This document shows, one piece after another, positions 1 to 10,125 of a stretch of 64,000 nt of DNA. The stretch's first letter is position 1. Each line of letters opens with the position of its first letter. Source of the DNA: Pseudomonas denitrificans (nom. rej.) (GTDB taxonomy: Bacteria; Pseudomonadota; Gammaproteobacteria; Pseudomonadales; Pseudomonadaceae); assembly GCF_008807415.1 (NCBI RefSeq), contig NZ_CP043626.1:3658001-3722000 (forward strand). Reading direction: 5' to 3'. The notes under the pieces were generated by a model. It did not search any database and was not told the DNA's origin. It saw only the letters and a list, made by a program, of their open reading frames with translations. The translations under genes were made by a program, and so were the position numbers.

Positions 1-9
1 GATTCCGCG

Positions 10-852
10 ATGCTGAACCCCGCGCTTTCCAAGAGCCCGCCGCGCGACCCGGCGGCGCTGCCGCGCCTGCTGCTCACCCTGCTCGCCCTGGCCTTGCTGT
101 GGCCGGGCCTGCGCCTGTCCGAGCTGGATATCGGCGGCCTGTTCAGCGGCGACAACGCGCGGACCATGGCCAACTTCCTCGGCGGTTTCTGGCCGCCGGC
201 CCACGACGAGGAATTCCTCGCCCTGCTCGGCCGCGCCACCCTGGAAACCCTGGCCATCGCCACCGCCGGCATGGCGCTGGCCTGGCTGATCGCATTCCCT
301 GCCGCGTTGCTGGCGACGCGCGCGCTGTCAATATCCGCCCTGCCCCGCGGTGGCCTGCCGGCCTGGTGGGCGCGGGCGCTGCGCTGGCCGGTGCGCGGGT
401 TGCTCATCGTGCTGCGCAGCGTGCCGGAAATCGTCTGGGCGCTGCTGTTCGTCCGCGCCGTGGGTCTGGGCCCCACCGCTGGCGTGCTGGCCATCGCCAT
501 CACCTATGGCGGCATGCTCGGCAAGGTCTACGCGGAAATCTTCGAATCGGTGGACCCGCGCCCGACCCGCGCCCTGCTGCTGGGTGGCAGTTCGCGGCTG
601 CAGGCCTTCGCCTACGGCGTACTGCCCTCGGCCGCGCCGGAACTCATCTCCTACACCGTCTACCGCTGGGAGTGCGCGATCCGCGCCTCGGTGGTGATGG
701 GCTTCGTCGGCGCCGGCGGCCTCGGCCAGCAGATCGACCTGTCGCTGCGCATGTTCGCCGGGGGCGAGGTGGCAAGCATCCTGCTGACCTTCCTGGTGCT
801 GGTGCTGGGCGCCGACCTGCTCAGCCGCTTCCTGCGCGGGAGGCTCGAATGA
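10..852 (+). CDS. phnE: Phosphonate-type ABC transporter permease (PhnE family), first of a pair
   Basis: Inner-membrane permease of 280 aa, probably part of a phosphonate or phosphite ABC importer. It has an N-terminal membrane segment (about residues 20-37), then a block of hydrophobic helices. The EAA-type loop includes EIFESVDPRPTRALLLGG, followed by the PhnE-like stretch ending GFVGAGGLGQQ. It overlaps the next permease by 4 nt (ATGA), so the two are translationally coupled. The ATPase and binding protein that should precede it lie outside the window. The frame is open to base 1 and I see no clear Shine-Dalgarno before this ATG, so the true start could be upstream. Substrate is inferred from family only. 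Confidence 0.82.
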   Translation: MLNPALSKSPPRDPAALPRLLLTLLALALLWPGLRLSELDIGGLFSGDNARTMANFLGGFWPPAHDEEFLALLGRATLETLAIATAGMALAWLIAFPAALLATRALSISALPRGGLPAWWARALRWPVRGLLIVLRSVPEIVWALLFVRAVGLGPTAGVLAIAITYGGMLGKVYAEIFESVDPRPTRALLLGGSSRLQAFAYGVLPSAAPELISYTVYRWECAIRASVVMGFVGAGGLGQQIDLSLRMFAGGEVASILLTFLVLVLGADLLSRFLRGRLE

Positions 853-1619
853 CCGGCCTGCTGCGCAGCCTGGGCTGGCTGCTGCTGATCCTGCTCGCCA
901 TCGGCGCGTCCTTTGCCTACCTGGAAATGGACACCGGCGGACTGTTCGACGCGCGCGGCCTCGGCCAGATGCTCGACTACGGCCGCGACTTCCTCGCGCC
1001 GGACCTGAGCGCCACGCACCTCACGGCAGTCGGTCGCGGCGCCCTGGAAACCCTGGCGATGTCCGCCATCGGCACCCTGCTTGCGGCGCTGCTGGGCATG
1101 TTGCTCGCGCTACCGGCGGCCGGGCGTTTCGGGCGTATCGCCCAAAGTCTTTCGCGGCTGTTCCTGAATGCCCTGCGCGCGGTGCCGGAGCTGGTCTGGG
1201 GCGCGCTGATGGTGCTGGCCGCCGGGCTCGGCCCGAACGCCGGCACGCTCGCGCTGGCACTGCACACCGGCGGCGTGCTCGGCCGGCTGTTCGCCGAGGC
1301 GCTGGAAAATACCCCGACCGCCCCGGCGGAAGCCGTGCGCCTGGCCGGCGGCGGACGCGTCGCCGCCTTCGCCTACGGCACCCTTCCGGCGGTCTGGCCG
1401 CAGTTGGTGGCGTACATGCTCTATCGCTGGGAGAACAACATCCGCATGGCCAGCGTGCTCGGCTTCGTCGGTGCAGGCGGCCTGGGGCAGATGCTGTATT
1501 TCAGCCTCAGCCTGTTCCAGCAGGCCCAGGCGGCCACAGTGATCATCGCCATGCTGCTGCTGGTGCTGTGCGTCGACAGCCTCAGCGCCTGGGCGCGGCA
1601 GCGCTGGGTGAGCCACTGA
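849..1619 (+). CDS. phnE: Phosphonate-type ABC transporter permease (PhnE family), second of a pair
   Basis: Second PhnE-like permease, 256 aa, starting at the ATG that overlaps the stop of the first. It shares the architecture of its neighbour: an N-terminal helix (residues 5-25), the sequence RAVPELVWGALMVLAAGLGP before the EAA loop, and a near-identical C-terminal GFVGAGGLGQ motif. A tandem pair of different permeases suggests a heterodimeric channel, as in several PhnCDE1E2 systems. A bidirectional terminator follows, so this is the last gene of its operon. Confidence 0.85.
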   Translation: MTGLLRSLGWLLLILLAIGASFAYLEMDTGGLFDARGLGQMLDYGRDFLAPDLSATHLTAVGRGALETLAMSAIGTLLAALLGMLLALPAAGRFGRIAQSLSRLFLNALRAVPELVWGALMVLAAGLGPNAGTLALALHTGGVLGRLFAEALENTPTAPAEAVRLAGGGRVAAFAYGTLPAVWPQLVAYMLYRWENNIRMASVLGFVGAGGLGQMLYFSLSLFQQAQAATVIIAMLLLVLCVDSLSAWARQRWVSH

Positions 1620-1643
1620 GTTCTGTGGCAGATGACGCACAAC

Positions 1644-1675
1644 AAAAAGCCCGGCACATGGCCGGGCTTTTCTTT
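1644..1675. terminator. Bidirectional intrinsic terminator
   Basis: A 7-bp G/C stem (1649-1655 with 1661-1667) and a 5-nt loop. An A-run lies on the left and a T-run on the right, so it can end both the phnE operon and the converging gene at 1687-2052. Confidence 0.85.
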
Positions 1676-1686
1676 GAATGCGTCGC

Positions 1687-2052
1687 TTACGAATCGCCGT
1701 GGATGACCTTGTCCAGGTCGATCGGGTCGCCAGGGTTGGTGCCGAGTTTCTGGCGGATGTCCTCGAACATCGCGTCGTACTCCTTGTGGTTGCGCACCAT
1801 CGAGCCGAACCGTGGATGCAGGCCATGCTTCTGCGCAATGCGGGTGGCATCGCTGGCAAAGTTGAAGGCCTGCTCCTTGGGCATGTCCCACTCTTCGGTA
1901 AAGGAATTACCGTCGATCTCGCCCTTCATGGTGAAGTGGACGATGGTGCCCTTTTCCACATCCTTGCGGACTTCATAGTTGATGTGAGCGTCGATCTCCT
2001 GCTGCCCCAGCCCCGGCAGGGACTGGAGATGCAGATGGCCCGGTTCGAACAT
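1687..2052 (-). CDS. DUF5064 family protein
   Basis: Small protein of 121 aa beginning MFEPGHLHLQSLPGL, which I recognise as the Pseudomonas DUF5064 family. It has no signal peptide or membrane segment. The composition suggests a compact soluble alpha/beta protein with a central beta stretch (residues 20-50) and a charged, helical C-terminal half. The function is unknown. It lies beside the DUF2288 gene in the same orientation, with a 66-nt gap, and converges on phnE over a shared terminator. From memory the pair sits beside braC in P. aeruginosa as well. Confidence 0.75.
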   Translation of the reverse strand: MFEPGHLHLQSLPGLGQQEIDAHINYEVRKDVEKGTIVHFTMKGEIDGNSFTEEWDMPKEQAFNFASDATRIAQKHGLHPRFGSMVRNHKEYDAMFEDIRQKLGTNPGDPIDLDKVIHGDS

Positions 2053-2118
2053 GGCGAATCTCCTTCTATGGAATCCCGACAGTCTAGCCGGCCTTTTCGA
2101 ATTGGAAATCGCCCTGCG

Positions 2119-2436
2119 TCAGTGCACGGAGTCTTTTCGAACTCTTTCTTGAACCAACACCCAGGGCGCAATCACCACCGCCCAGAGTTCCGGGTCACGG
2201 TCGTGGAAGTCCTGCGCCAGCTTTTCGTCGACCTTGCTCAGATCACCACTGGCCAGCCAGGCGGCAACCTTGGTCCGGTCGTCCTCGGCCACGCCCATCG
2301 CGACCTCCACCAGATCGGCGCAAGCCGCGACCTTGAGCAGGTTGCCGCGGGCGAAGAAGGGCGCGAGCTCCTGCCAGGAAATCTTCGCGGTTTCGCCAAG
2401 CAACTTGGCATAGAGGGTGCTAGCTTGTTCAGTCAT
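2119..2436 (-). CDS. DUF2288 family protein
   Basis: Cytoplasmic protein of 105 aa starting MTEQASTLYAKLLGETAKISW. I take the start at 2436 because AGGTGA lies just upstream on the reverse strand; the longer frame has no such site. Features typical of DUF2288 include the W-x-EL-x-PFFARG stretch near residue 19, a central VEVAMGVAEDD and the C-terminal LWAVVIAPWVLVQE segment. The function is unknown. It is divergent from braC, sharing a 308-nt intergenic region with it. Confidence 0.8.
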   Translation of the reverse strand: MTEQASTLYAKLLGETAKISWQELAPFFARGNLLKVAACADLVEVAMGVAEDDRTKVAAWLASGDLSKVDEKLAQDFHDRDPELWAVVIAPWVLVQERVRKDSVH

Positions 2437-2744
2437 GAATCTCACCTGGTAAACGAACGGCGCCATGATAGCGCCGGGACCGCGCCAGGCAAGGTTCTGA
2501 CGGCGTTTTCGCTGGTGACGGAAACCCACAAGGAAAAGTCATACAGCGCCGTTTTTCTGTACGTTTGTTTCAATCTTGCGACATGCCCACAATCGGCTGC
2601 CCGCCACCCGCTTTTCAAGCGGTCCGGCGGCACTCTACACTGTACCGGTACAGTTGCCGGTGGGTCTGTCCGGGGCAATCCCGGTCCGGTGAGCCGCTGG
2701 CGACCAGGACTACAAAAACGAAAACACAAGAAGAGTGGAGCATT
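2437..2744. promoter_or_regulatory. braC / DUF2288 divergent intergenic region with a perfect palindrome
   Basis: This 308-nt stretch has no gene. It contains a perfect 16-bp palindrome at 2639-2654 (ACTGTACCGGTACAGT). A weak -10-like TACACT at 2636-2641 overlaps its left end, with a poor -35 (tttcaa) 17 nt upstream. Just before the braC start is an A-rich tract (2711-2735) resembling Crc/Hfq target RNA, overlapping the GAGTGGAG ribosome-binding site. The palindrome and A-rich tract are seen directly; the promoter assignment is inference. Confidence 0.5.
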
Positions 2745-3866
2745 ATGAAAAAGGGTACTCAGCGTCTTTCCCAGCTGTTCACCGCCATGGCCCTGGCCGG
2801 CGTTGCCAGCTTCTCCATGGCCGCCGACACCATCAAGATTGCTCTGGCCGGCCCGGTGACCGGCGCAGTCGCCCAGTATGGGGAGATGCAGTTCATTGGC
2901 GCGAAGATGGCCATTGAGCAGATCAACAAGGCCGGCGGCGTCGACGGCAAGCAACTCGAAGGCGTGGTCTACGACGACGCTTGCGATCCGAAACAAGCCG
3001 TGGCCGTTGCCAACAAGATCGTCAACGATGGCGTCAAGTTCGTCGTTGGCCACCTGTGCTCCAGCTCCACTCAACCGGCTTCGGACATCTACGAAGACGA
3101 AGGCGTGATGATGATCACCGCCGCTTCCACCAGCCCGGACATCACTTCCCGTGGCTACAAGCTGATCTTCCGCACCATCGGTCTGGACAGCCTGCAGGGC
3201 CCGACCGCCGGCAAGTTCATCGCCGAGCACATCAAGCCCAAGACCGTGGCCGTGATCCACGACAAGCAGCAATACGGCGAAGGCATCGCCACTGCCGTGA
3301 AGAAGACCCTGGAAGACGCTGGCATCAAGGTCGCCCTGTTCGAAGGCATCAACGCCGGCGACAAGGACTTCTCCGCGATGATCGCCAAGCTCAAGCAGGC
3401 CAAGGTCGACTTCGTCTACTACGGCGGCTACCACCCGGAGCTGGGCCTGATCCTGCGCCAGGCTTCCGAGAAAGGCCTGAAAGTCGGCTTCATGGGCCCG
3501 GAAGGCGTGGGTAACAAAGAGATCTCCGCCATCGCCGGCCCGGCTTCCGAAGGCCTCTACGTGACCCTGCCGAAGTCCTTCGACCAGGACCCGAAGAACC
3601 AGGCCCTGGTTGACGCCTTCAAGGCCAAGAACGAAGACCCGAGCGGTCCGTTCGTGTTCCCGGCCTACGCCGCCGTCCAGGTTATCGCCGAAGGCATCAA
3701 GAAAGCCGGCAGCGAAGACACCGACAAGGTGGCAGCCGCTCTGCGCGCCAACACCTTCGCGACTCCCACCGGTGACCTGGGCTTCGACGAGAAGGGCGAC
3801 CTGAAGAACTTCAACTTCGTGGTCTACCAGTGGCACAAGGACGGCACCAAGACCGAAGCCAAGTAA
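2745..3866 (+). CDS. braC: Branched-chain amino acid ABC transporter periplasmic binding protein BraC
   Basis: Periplasmic Leu/Ile/Val(-Ala/Thr) binding protein of the LIV-I type system, 373 aa, the length I recall for P. aeruginosa BraC. The ATG at 2745 follows GAGTGGAG and encodes a signal peptide (about residues 1-26, ending FSMA) before mature ADTIKIALAGPVTGAVAQYG. The type 1 periplasmic binding fold is visible, with HLCSSSTQPASDIY and the hinge-proximal DFVYYGGYHPELG. A hairpin separates it from braD, which would let the binding protein be made in excess over the membrane components. Confidence 0.97.
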   Translation: MKKGTQRLSQLFTAMALAGVASFSMAADTIKIALAGPVTGAVAQYGEMQFIGAKMAIEQINKAGGVDGKQLEGVVYDDACDPKQAVAVANKIVNDGVKFVVGHLCSSSTQPASDIYEDEGVMMITAASTSPDITSRGYKLIFRTIGLDSLQGPTAGKFIAEHIKPKTVAVIHDKQQYGEGIATAVKKTLEDAGIKVALFEGINAGDKDFSAMIAKLKQAKVDFVYYGGYHPELGLILRQASEKGLKVGFMGPEGVGNKEISAIAGPASEGLYVTLPKSFDQDPKNQALVDAFKAKNEDPSGPFVFPAYAAVQVIAEGIKKAGSEDTDKVAAALRANTFATPTGDLGFDEKGDLKNFNFVVYQWHKDGTKTEAK

Positions 3867-3881
3867 GCCACCCGCCGCCAC

Positions 3882-3915
3882 ACAAAGCCCACTGCCCACG
3901 CAGTGGGCTTTGTTT
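3882..3915 (+). terminator. braC-braD intergenic hairpin (partial terminator)
   Basis: A perfect 14-bp inverted repeat (3882-3895 with 3899-3912) and a 3-nt loop, followed by a short T-rich tail. As the permease genes follow in the same direction, this probably acts as partial terminator and 3' stabiliser of the braC message rather than an operon end. Confidence 0.8.
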
Positions 3916-3982
3916 ATCCGAGTATTCCGGGGGTCCGTCGCGCCACAAGCGCCGCTTCACGCGACGCCCGAGGAGTTAGGTA

Positions 3983-6155
<2,173 letters not shown>

Positions 6156-6159
<4 letters not shown>

Positions 6160-6923
6160 GCCGACCGATTCTTGAAGTAGCCGGCCTCACCATGCGCTTC
6201 GGCGGGCTGCTGGCCGTCAACAACGTCGCCCTGAAGGTCCAGGAGAAACAGGTGATCTCGATGATCGGCCCCAACGGCGCCGGCAAGACCACCGTGTTCA
6301 ACTGCCTGACCGGCTTCTACGCGCCCACCGGCGGCGAAATCCTGCTGCGCGGCGAGCCCATCCAGGGCCTGCCGGGTCACAAGATCGCCCACAAGGGCGT
6401 GGTGCGGACCTTCCAGAACGTACGTCTGTTCAAGGAGATGACCGCGGTGGAGAACCTGCTGGTGGCGCAACACCGGCACATCAACACCAACTTCCTCGCC
6501 GGCCTGCTCAAGACCCCGGCCTTCCGTCGCGCGGAAGCCGAGGCCCTGGACTACGCCTCCCACTGGCTGGAAATCGTCAACCTCAAGGACATCGCCAACC
6601 GTCCGGCGGGCACCCTCGCCTACGGCCAGCAGCGCCGCCTGGAGATCGCCCGCTGCATGATGACCCGTCCGCAGCTGCTGATGCTGGACGAGCCGGCGGC
6701 CGGCCTGAACCCGCGGGAAACCGAGGACCTCAAGGCGCTGATCGCCATGCTGCGCTCCGAGCACGGCGTCACTGTCCTGCTCATCGAGCACGACATGAAG
6801 CTGGTGATGAGCATTTCCGACCACATCTACGTGATCAACCAGGGTACCCCGCTGGCGGACGGCACCCCGGAGGAAATCCGCGGCAACCCGGATGTGATCA
6901 AAGCCTATCTGGGGGAGTCCTGA
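6156..6923 (+). CDS. braF: Branched-chain amino acid ABC ATPase BraF (LivG family)
   Basis: Cytoplasmic ATPase of 255 aa. Walker A GPNGAGKT lies at residues 38-45, the Q-loop in [10 protein letters not shown], a variant signature in [15 protein letters not shown], Walker B at [13 protein letters not shown] and the switch His in [11 protein letters not shown]. The LivG-specific insertion between Q-loop and signature ([20 protein letters not shown]) is present. It starts at an ATG overlapping the braE stop. With BraG it energises BraD/BraE. Confidence 0.97.
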
Positions 6924-6926
6924 GTC

Positions 6927-7628
6927 ATGCTGAAGTTCGACAAGGTTTCCACCTTCTACGGCAAGATCCAGGCGCTGCACGACGTCAGTATGGAAGTCCA
7001 GCAGGGTGAGATCGTCACCCTGATCGGCGCCAACGGCGCCGGCAAGTCGACCCTGCTGATGACCCTGTGCGGCTCGCCGCGCGCCTCCTCCGGCAGCATC
7101 ACCTACATGGGCGAAGAGCTGGTCGGCAAGGAATCCTCCGTGATCATGCGCAAGAGCATCGCCGTCGTGCCCGAAGGCCGTCGCGTGTTCGCCCGCCTGA
7201 CCGTGGAAGAGAACCTCGCCATGGGCGGCTTCTTCACCAGCAAGGGTGACTACCAGGAGCAGATGGACAAGGTCCTGGGTCTCTTCCCGCGGCTGAAGGA
7301 ACGCTTCAACCAGCGTGGCGGCACCATGTCCGGCGGTGAACAGCAGATGCTCGCCATCGGCCGTGCGCTGATGAGCAAGCCCAAGCTGCTGCTGCTCGAC
7401 GAGCCGTCGCTGGGCCTGGCGCCGATCATCATCCAGCAGATCTTCGACATCGTCGAACAGCTGCGCCAGGAAGGCGTGACCGTCTTCCTCGTCGAGCAGA
7501 ACGCCAACCAGGCGCTCAAGCTCGCCGACCGCGGCTATGTGCTGGAGAACGGTCGCATCGTCATGCAGGACACCGGCGCCAACCTGCTGGTGAACCCCAA
7601 GGTGCGCGACGCGTACCTCGGTGGCTGA
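6927..7628 (+). CDS. braG: Branched-chain amino acid ABC ATPase BraG (LivF family)
   Basis: Second ATPase of the transporter, 233 aa. Walker A GANGAGKST is at residues 34-42, the signature is MSGGEQQMLAIGRAL, Walker B is LLLLDEPSLGLAP and the switch region is VFLVEQNANQALKLADRGY. The start lies 3 nt after the braF stop. A strong terminator follows, closing the bra operon. Confidence 0.97.
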   Translation: MLKFDKVSTFYGKIQALHDVSMEVQQGEIVTLIGANGAGKSTLLMTLCGSPRASSGSITYMGEELVGKESSVIMRKSIAVVPEGRRVFARLTVEENLAMGGFFTSKGDYQEQMDKVLGLFPRLKERFNQRGGTMSGGEQQMLAIGRALMSKPKLLLLDEPSLGLAPIIIQQIFDIVEQLRQEGVTVFLVEQNANQALKLADRGYVLENGRIVMQDTGANLLVNPKVRDAYLGG

Positions 7629-7646
7629 TCCTTCCCGCAGCGATGA

Positions 7647-7672
7647 GAAACGGCCCTTCGGGGCCGTTTTTT
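7647..7672 (+). terminator. bra operon terminator
   Basis: An 8-bp stem with a TTCG tetraloop followed by six T residues, 19 nt after the braG stop. Confidence 0.9.
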
Positions 7673-7697
7673 ATTGGCGAGCAGTCCGCACCGTTCT

Positions 7698-7721
7698 TGT
7701 AGGAGCGAGCTTGCTCCTACA
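7698..7721. repeat. REP-like palindrome
   Basis: A palindrome with arms TGTAGGAGC and GCTCCTACA around a 6-nt centre (GAGCTT), the typical Pseudomonas 'tgtaggagcgag' repeat. Related copies occur at about 24323, 42938 and 43028. Confidence 0.8.
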
Positions 7722-7816
7722 GCGGCTCCGCCATTTCTGCCGCATCTCCCGCTGCATCTGACAGACAATCGATCAGGGCTCACCAAGCATCTGCGGATAC
7801 AACCAGGAGAGCTGCC

Positions 7817-8149
7817 ATGAACGCTGACCATCTCGCCGACACCCTCGCTGTGCTGCGCAAGCTCGCCCAGGGCATCGACCCGCGCCACAACTCCCCCCTG
7901 GCCGTCGACGATCCCTGCCAGACACCGGAAGTGATCCGCGCCCTGTTCCACGCCATCCACGCACTGGAAATGCCTGCCCCGAAGCCACGCGCCCTGCCCC
8001 AGCAGGCCGGCAAACCCTGGCAGGCGGAAGAGGAAGCAGTGCTGCTGCAGCGCTTCGAGGCCGGGGAGACCGTGGCCGCCATCGCCCGTGAACATGGCCG
8101 CACCACGGGCGGCATCCGCTCACGCCTGAAGTACCTGGGCAAGTTATAG
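7817..8149 (+). CDS. Hypothetical protein with a C-terminal helix-turn-helix-like region
   Basis: Protein of 110 aa starting at an ATG after AGGAGAG. The N-terminal half (about 1-50) is helical, with ALFHAIHALEMP. After a Pro-rich linker (residues 52-66) the C-terminal part reads W-x-AEEEAVLLQRFEAGETV, then AAIAREHGRTTGGIRSRLKYLG. This looks like a short Myb/SANT-like or resolvase-type helix-turn-helix seen at the end of many bacterial proteins. It has no signal or membrane segment. It stands alone between the bra operon and a terminator. The function is unknown; DNA or RNA binding is inference from the C-terminal pattern. Confidence 0.7.
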   Translation: MNADHLADTLAVLRKLAQGIDPRHNSPLAVDDPCQTPEVIRALFHAIHALEMPAPKPRALPQQAGKPWQAEEEAVLLQRFEAGETVAAIAREHGRTTGGIRSRLKYLGKL

Positions 8150-8160
8150 GCCCGGAAACG

Positions 8161-8187
8161 AAAACGCCGCCCATTGGGCGGCGCTTT
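8161..8187. terminator. Intrinsic terminator, probably bidirectional
   Basis: An 8-bp G/C stem (8165-8172 with 8176-8183) and a 3-nt loop, flanked by AAAA on the left and TTT on the right, between two converging small genes. Confidence 0.8.
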
Positions 8188-8201
8188 CGTTGCAAGGTCG
8201 A

Positions 8202-8483
8202 TCAGGTGCCGTAGCTCAGCACCTGCGCACGCTGGCGTAACTGGGAAACGACATCGTCCTCCATGCGGCCTTCGGAGATCAGCAGGTCGCGGCGAATGGT
8301 CTGCACCGCCTCTTCGCTCTGCTCATGGTCGGCCAGGTGCTGGCCTTCGATGACACGCCGCAGAATTACGTCTCCATCGTCGTTGGTGAGGGTCAGAATA
8401 CGGCCGCCATCGGGGCGTGCCGGGCCCAGGGAGGGAGCGTAGGGAGCGAAGGTCTCGGTCAGCAGGGCGCTCAGCCGGTCCAT
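8202..8483 (-). CDS. DUF3509 family protein
   Basis: Small protein of 93 aa, MDRLSALLTETFAPYAPSLG at the N-terminus. The start at 8483 is set by AAGGAG 7-8 nt upstream. I assign DUF3509, a Pseudomonas-specific family, from the pattern of an N-terminal helix, a short beta section (ILTLTNDDGDVILRRVI) and a C-terminal helical part with VQTIRRDLLISEG. It is soluble with no recognisable catalytic motif, and the function is unknown. It lies downstream of thrC in the same direction, but a terminator separates them, so it is likely expressed on its own. Confidence 0.7.
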   Translation of the reverse strand: MDRLSALLTETFAPYAPSLGPARPDGGRILTLTNDDGDVILRRVIEGQHLADHEQSEEAVQTIRRDLLISEGRMEDDVVSQLRQRAQVLSYGT

Positions 8484-8618
8484 GTCGTATCTCCTTGTTG
8501 CGAAATGAAAAACACGCAGAAAAAGACCGCACGATCGGCGATAAAGTTCGCCGTTGTCAGTACCGTTGGTCATGACGGCATGTTTCGCGAATGCTCCAAA
8601 GGCCGATTCGCGGCCATG

Positions 8619-8645
8619 AAAAAGCCCGCCAGGAGGCGGGCTTCT
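8619..8645 (-). terminator. thrC operon terminator
   Basis: A 7-bp stem (8624-8630 with 8635-8641). The A-run at 8619-8623 becomes a T-run on the reverse strand, placed about 20 nt past the thrC stop. Confidence 0.85.
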
Positions 8646-8664
8646 TCGAACGGCGATCCGCGCT

Positions 8665-10074
8665 TTAGAGCGGTTTGCCGCGGTTGCCGTGGGCGCTGAC
8701 GAAGGCCTGGACCTTGGCCAGTTCGTTCGGCAGCACGGTGCAACGTTCTTCACGCTGGAACAGGTCGGTCAGGTGCGCCGGCAGTGCCGGAACAGCCTCG
8801 ATGCCGGCCTTCTCCACGGCTTCCGGGAACTTGACCGGATGCGCGGTACCCAGGGTGACCATGGGCACGGCCAGGCTGCGACGGCACTCGCGAGCGGCAC
8901 GTACGCCGATGGCGGTGTGCGGGTCCAGCAGCTCGCCGGACTCGGCGAAGACCTGGGCGATGGTCTCGCAGGTTTCCTCGTCGCTCACCGCCAGCGAATC
9001 GAACAGGCGCCGCGCTTCGGTCCAGCGGTCATCCTCGACGGCCAGCTTGCCGGTGGCCTTGAAGTTGTCCATCAGCTCGGCGACAGCCTTGCCGTTGCGG
9101 CCGTGCAGGTCGAACAGCAGGCGCTCGAAGTTGGACGAGACCATGATGTCCATGGACGGCGACAGCGACGCGTGCAGGGTGTCCTTGTCGTAGCGGTTGC
9201 CGGACATGAAGCGGTGCAGGATGTCGTTGCGGTTGGTCGCGACGATCAGCTGGCTGACCGGCAGGCCCATGTTGCGCGCCAGGTAGCCGGCGAAGATGTC
9301 ACCGAAATTGCCGGTGGGCACCGAGAAGGCCACGGAGCGGGCCGGTGCGCCGAGCTGCAGGGCGGCGTGGAAGTAGTAGACGATCTGGGCCATGATCCGC
9401 GCCCAGTTGATCGAGTTCACCGCCACCAGACGGGTGCCTTTCAGGAAGCCCTGGTCGGCGAAGCTGGCCTTGACCATCTCCTGGCAGTCGTCGAAGTTGC
9501 CTTCGATGGCGATGTTGTGGATGTTCTCGCCGAGGACGGTAGTCATCTGACGGCGCTGCACCTCGGACACACGGTTGTGCGGGTGCATGATGAAGATGTC
9601 GACGTTCTCGCAGGCCTTGCAGCCTTCGATGGCGGCCGAGCCGGTGTCGCCGGAGGTGGCGCCCATGATCACCACGCGCTCGCCGCGCTTGGTCAGCACG
9701 TGGTCGAGCAGGCGGCCGAGCAGTTGCAGGGCGAAGTCCTTGAAGGCCAGGGTCGGGCCGTGGAACAGCTCCAGCACCCACTCGTTGCCATTGAGCTGGC
9801 GCAGCGGCGCCACGGCGTTGTGGGCGAAGACACCGTAGGTCTCTTCGAGGATCTTCTTGAAGTCGGCGTCGGAGATGCTGCCGGCAACGAACGGGCGCAT
9901 CACGCGGAAGGCCAGTTCGTGGTACGGCAGGCCGGCCCAGGAGGCGATCTCTTCGACGGTGAAGCGCGGCAGGTTTTCCGGCACGTAGAGGCCGCCATCG
10001 CTGGCGAGGCCGGCGAGCAGGACGTCTTCGAAGTTCAGCGCGGGCGCCTGGCCGCGGGTACTGATGTAACGCAT
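8665..10074 (-). CDS. thrC: Threonine synthase
   Basis: PLP-dependent conversion of O-phospho-L-homoserine to threonine, 469 aa, the length of the long (class 1-like) bacterial ThrC. It begins MRYISTRGQAPALNFEDVLLAGLASDGGLYVP, and the PLP lysine is K112 in HGPTLAFKDFALQLLG. The phosphate-binding GATSGDTGSAAIEG motif follows. It lies 51 nt downstream of hom in the same orientation, so hom-thrC form one unit with no thrA/thrB kinase nearby, the usual Pseudomonas arrangement. Confidence 0.98.
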   Translation of the reverse strand: MRYISTRGQAPALNFEDVLLAGLASDGGLYVPENLPRFTVEEIASWAGLPYHELAFRVMRPFVAGSISDADFKKILEETYGVFAHNAVAPLRQLNGNEWVLELFHGPTLAFKDFALQLLGRLLDHVLTKRGERVVIMGATSGDTGSAAIEGCKACENVDIFIMHPHNRVSEVQRRQMTTVLGENIHNIAIEGNFDDCQEMVKASFADQGFLKGTRLVAVNSINWARIMAQIVYYFHAALQLGAPARSVAFSVPTGNFGDIFAGYLARNMGLPVSQLIVATNRNDILHRFMSGNRYDKDTLHASLSPSMDIMVSSNFERLLFDLHGRNGKAVAELMDNFKATGKLAVEDDRWTEARRLFDSLAVSDEETCETIAQVFAESGELLDPHTAIGVRAARECRRSLAVPMVTLGTAHPVKFPEAVEKAGIEAVPALPAHLTDLFQREERCTVLPNELAKVQAFVSAHGNRGKPL

Positions 10075-10125
10075 GGTGTGAAACCTTCGGGTTGGCGGCG
10101 GCGCACAGGCGCCGCCGCGTTCGAT

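Noticed and set aside
2639..2654. LexA (SOS) box at the braC palindrome
   Set aside because: LexA sites in this group need CTGT-N8-ACAG; this palindrome has six bases between the half-sites.
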